From assembly GCF_041916975.1 (NCBI RefSeq), contig NZ_JAYRYK010000001.1, positions 1,798,001-1,862,000 on the forward strand: a stretch of 64,000 nt of DNA, written 5' to 3'. A program made the position numbers and the translations under genes. The notes under the pieces are model-generated. The model was not told where the DNA came from. It saw only the letters and a list, made by a program, of their open reading frames with translations, and searched no databases. Positions 63,084-64,000 of the stretch are shown here, piece after piece (positions within the stretch are counted from its first letter, which is position 1; every line of letters starts with the position of its first letter). The DNA is from Sphingosinicella sp041916975. GTDB lineage: Bacteria > Pseudomonadota > Alphaproteobacteria > Sphingomonadales > Sphingomonadaceae.

Positions 63084-63550
63084 GGCTGGTCTTCCCAAAA
63101 GTGGTTGTCAGCATCCCCTACGCCGCCCACGATGTCGCAAGCTTGGGCGTCGTCAAGAGTGCCGGAAACGGTGCCAGCTCAGCGCAAACAGCCTGGGGGA
63201 CGGCTTGGGACGTCACCGAACGTCAGCGCACGTCCGTTCGCCGCCAAAGATTTTTTTGCAGCGGAGCGCAGCGATACGGGTCTAACGTCCCATTATGTCT
63301 CGTGCGCCTGGTCAGCGCGCGAATCAGGCACCAGGCTTCTGCCCGGCGGCGTGTTTGACCCGTCTGTTCCGGTCGGGAGCGGGCGTCACGGGGCTTAGGC
63401 GGACCGCGCCGGCCTGCAACCTGCCTGCGGCAGGTCTTCCACATGCGTTCCAGCCCGTCGGGTGCAGGCCGTCTCATGCGGCCCGCCTGATCCCGTTCCT
63501 GCCGCCCGCCCCCGCCCTCCGGCCGGGGCCGCGGCTTTGGCAGGAGAAGG
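63084..63550. other. 467-bp intergenic region of the integrated element
   Basis: No convincing gene. It holds three CGTC direct repeats exactly 10 bp apart (63211, 63221, 63231). An AT-rich run follows (AGATTTTTTTGC around 63246-63257), and a perfect 7-bp hairpin ACCTGCC-TGC-GGCAGGT lies at 63419-63435. The right third is extremely C-rich before the next gene's AGGAGAAGG. It probably contains divergent promoters for the alpA-like and sigma-like genes. Confidence 0.5.
63211..63240. repeat. Three CGTC direct repeats with 10-bp period
   Basis: CGTCACCGAA, CGTCAGCGCA and CGTCCGTTCG are consecutive 10-mers that share CGTC and partly CGTCANCGNA. They lie on one helical face about 130 bp upstream of the AlpA-type gene. 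Excisionase-like proteins bind such arrays; the assignment is inference. Confidence 0.4.
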
Positions 63551-63955
63551 ATGATGAACGGCAAATCTGTACCTCAACCCGGCGTGCCGCTGGAGCGCGA
63601 TCGTCACGCGGTGATGCGGGCATGGCTCAGGAAACTGCCCGAACGGACGCTGCTGGTGTTCATAGCCCACAGGGTCGAAGGCCAGTCTTACGCCGAGATC
63701 GCTAAGGACATGCGCATCGGTGAATGGCGCGTACGCTGGCACATGCGCAGGGCCATCCGGCACATACTTAAGATCGGAAAGCCCTACCGGGAGGCGTTCG
63801 CGGCACTTGATCCTATAACGCAGCAGGTCATGGAGCTCGCCTGGGACGGGCTCCTCAACGACCGCATCGCGCAACGGCTCGGCCTCACCACCCAAGAGGT
63901 GGAAAACCGCATGGCGGCGGCGCTGGTGGCGCTGCATAAGGCCGCAACCCTCTGA
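63551..63955 (+). CDS. Sigma-factor-like HTH protein
   Basis: 134 residues; the ATG at 63551 is followed by a second ATG at 63554, which is better spaced from AGGAG (63542). Two helix-turn-helix segments are visible: LPERTLLVFIAHRVEGQSYA with EIAKDMRIGEWRVRWHMRRA (sigma-70 region 4-like), and LDPITQQVMELAWDGLLNDR with IAQRLGLTTQEVENRMAAAL (LuxR/sigma-like). There is no region 2, so it is not a complete sigma factor. It probably regulates genes of the integrated element that continues beyond the window. Confidence 0.78.
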   Translation: MMNGKSVPQPGVPLERDRHAVMRAWLRKLPERTLLVFIAHRVEGQSYAEIAKDMRIGEWRVRWHMRRAIRHILKIGKPYREAFAALDPITQQVMELAWDGLLNDRIAQRLGLTTQEVENRMAAALVALHKAATL

Positions 63956-64000
63956 TCAGGGGGTTGTGATCCTAGCGCCCTGTTCTTGCAGTGCAAAGTC

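Overview
The window is a high-GC chromosomal segment; single lines of ordinary coding sequence count near 65-70 % G+C. It most likely comes from an alphaproteobacterium of the order Sphingomonadales. The support is a two-subunit glycine decarboxylase behind a tandem glycine riboswitch, a Caulobacter-type cpa/tad pilus cluster, TonB-receptor-based uptake, the housekeeping order coaD-cyclophilin-queA-tgt, and ppdK-glyS-glyQ. No rRNA, tRNA or CRISPR array was found. The genus is inference.

Layout. 1-1.5 kb: the end of an unrecognised gene and a periplasmic di-haem cytochrome c peroxidase/MauG-like protein. 1.7-10.7 kb: an organophosphate-scavenging locus made of a HAD phosphatase, an RpiR regulator, a TonB-dependent receptor, a PhnD-PhnC-PhnE-type ABC importer and a Tat-exported phospholipase C. 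PHO-box-like sequences precede both the receptor and phnD. 10.7-13.6 kb: a homodimeric E1/transketolase-like enzyme (MdeB-like) with a divergent Lrp regulator. 13.7-15.1 kb: an AT-rich, overlapping three-gene cassette (HNH nuclease, possible PD-(D/E)XK protein, minimal nucleotidyltransferase), which looks like a laterally acquired defence or toxin-antitoxin-like module. 15.1-22.5 kb: LysR with malate synthase G, then a porin and a PepSY/response regulator/histidine kinase system whose promoters share 11-bp-spaced repeats.

22.7-30.8 kb: two enoyl-CoA hydratases, the queuosine genes tgt and queA, coaD, a prenyl synthase, xseB and small membrane or lipoproteins. 30.8-36.3 kb: gcvT-gcvH-methyltransferase-gcvPA-gcvPB behind the glycine riboswitch. 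36.4-42.5 kb: ispH, thrB, rnhA, a PEP-CTERM protein, an FAD oxidoreductase and a lysophospholipase-like hydrolase. 42.5-51.1 kb: cpaA-cpaB-cpaC-cpaD-cpaE-cpaF-tadB-tadC. 51.1-60.8 kb: a CaiB/BaiF CoA-transferase, small envelope proteins, a GST, pyruvate phosphate dikinase and glycyl-tRNA synthetase. 60.8-64 kb: the edge of an integrated element (large serine recombinase, small protein, AlpA-type regulator, sigma-like protein) joined directly to the 5' side of glyQ. The recombinase frame has no stop codon and runs into glyQ.

Main points of interest: the 13.7-15.1 kb cassette, the PHO/RpiR-controlled phospholipase-transporter locus, the recombinase-glyQ junction with a repeat shared with 22.5 kb, and the shared operator of the PepSY two-component system and the porin.
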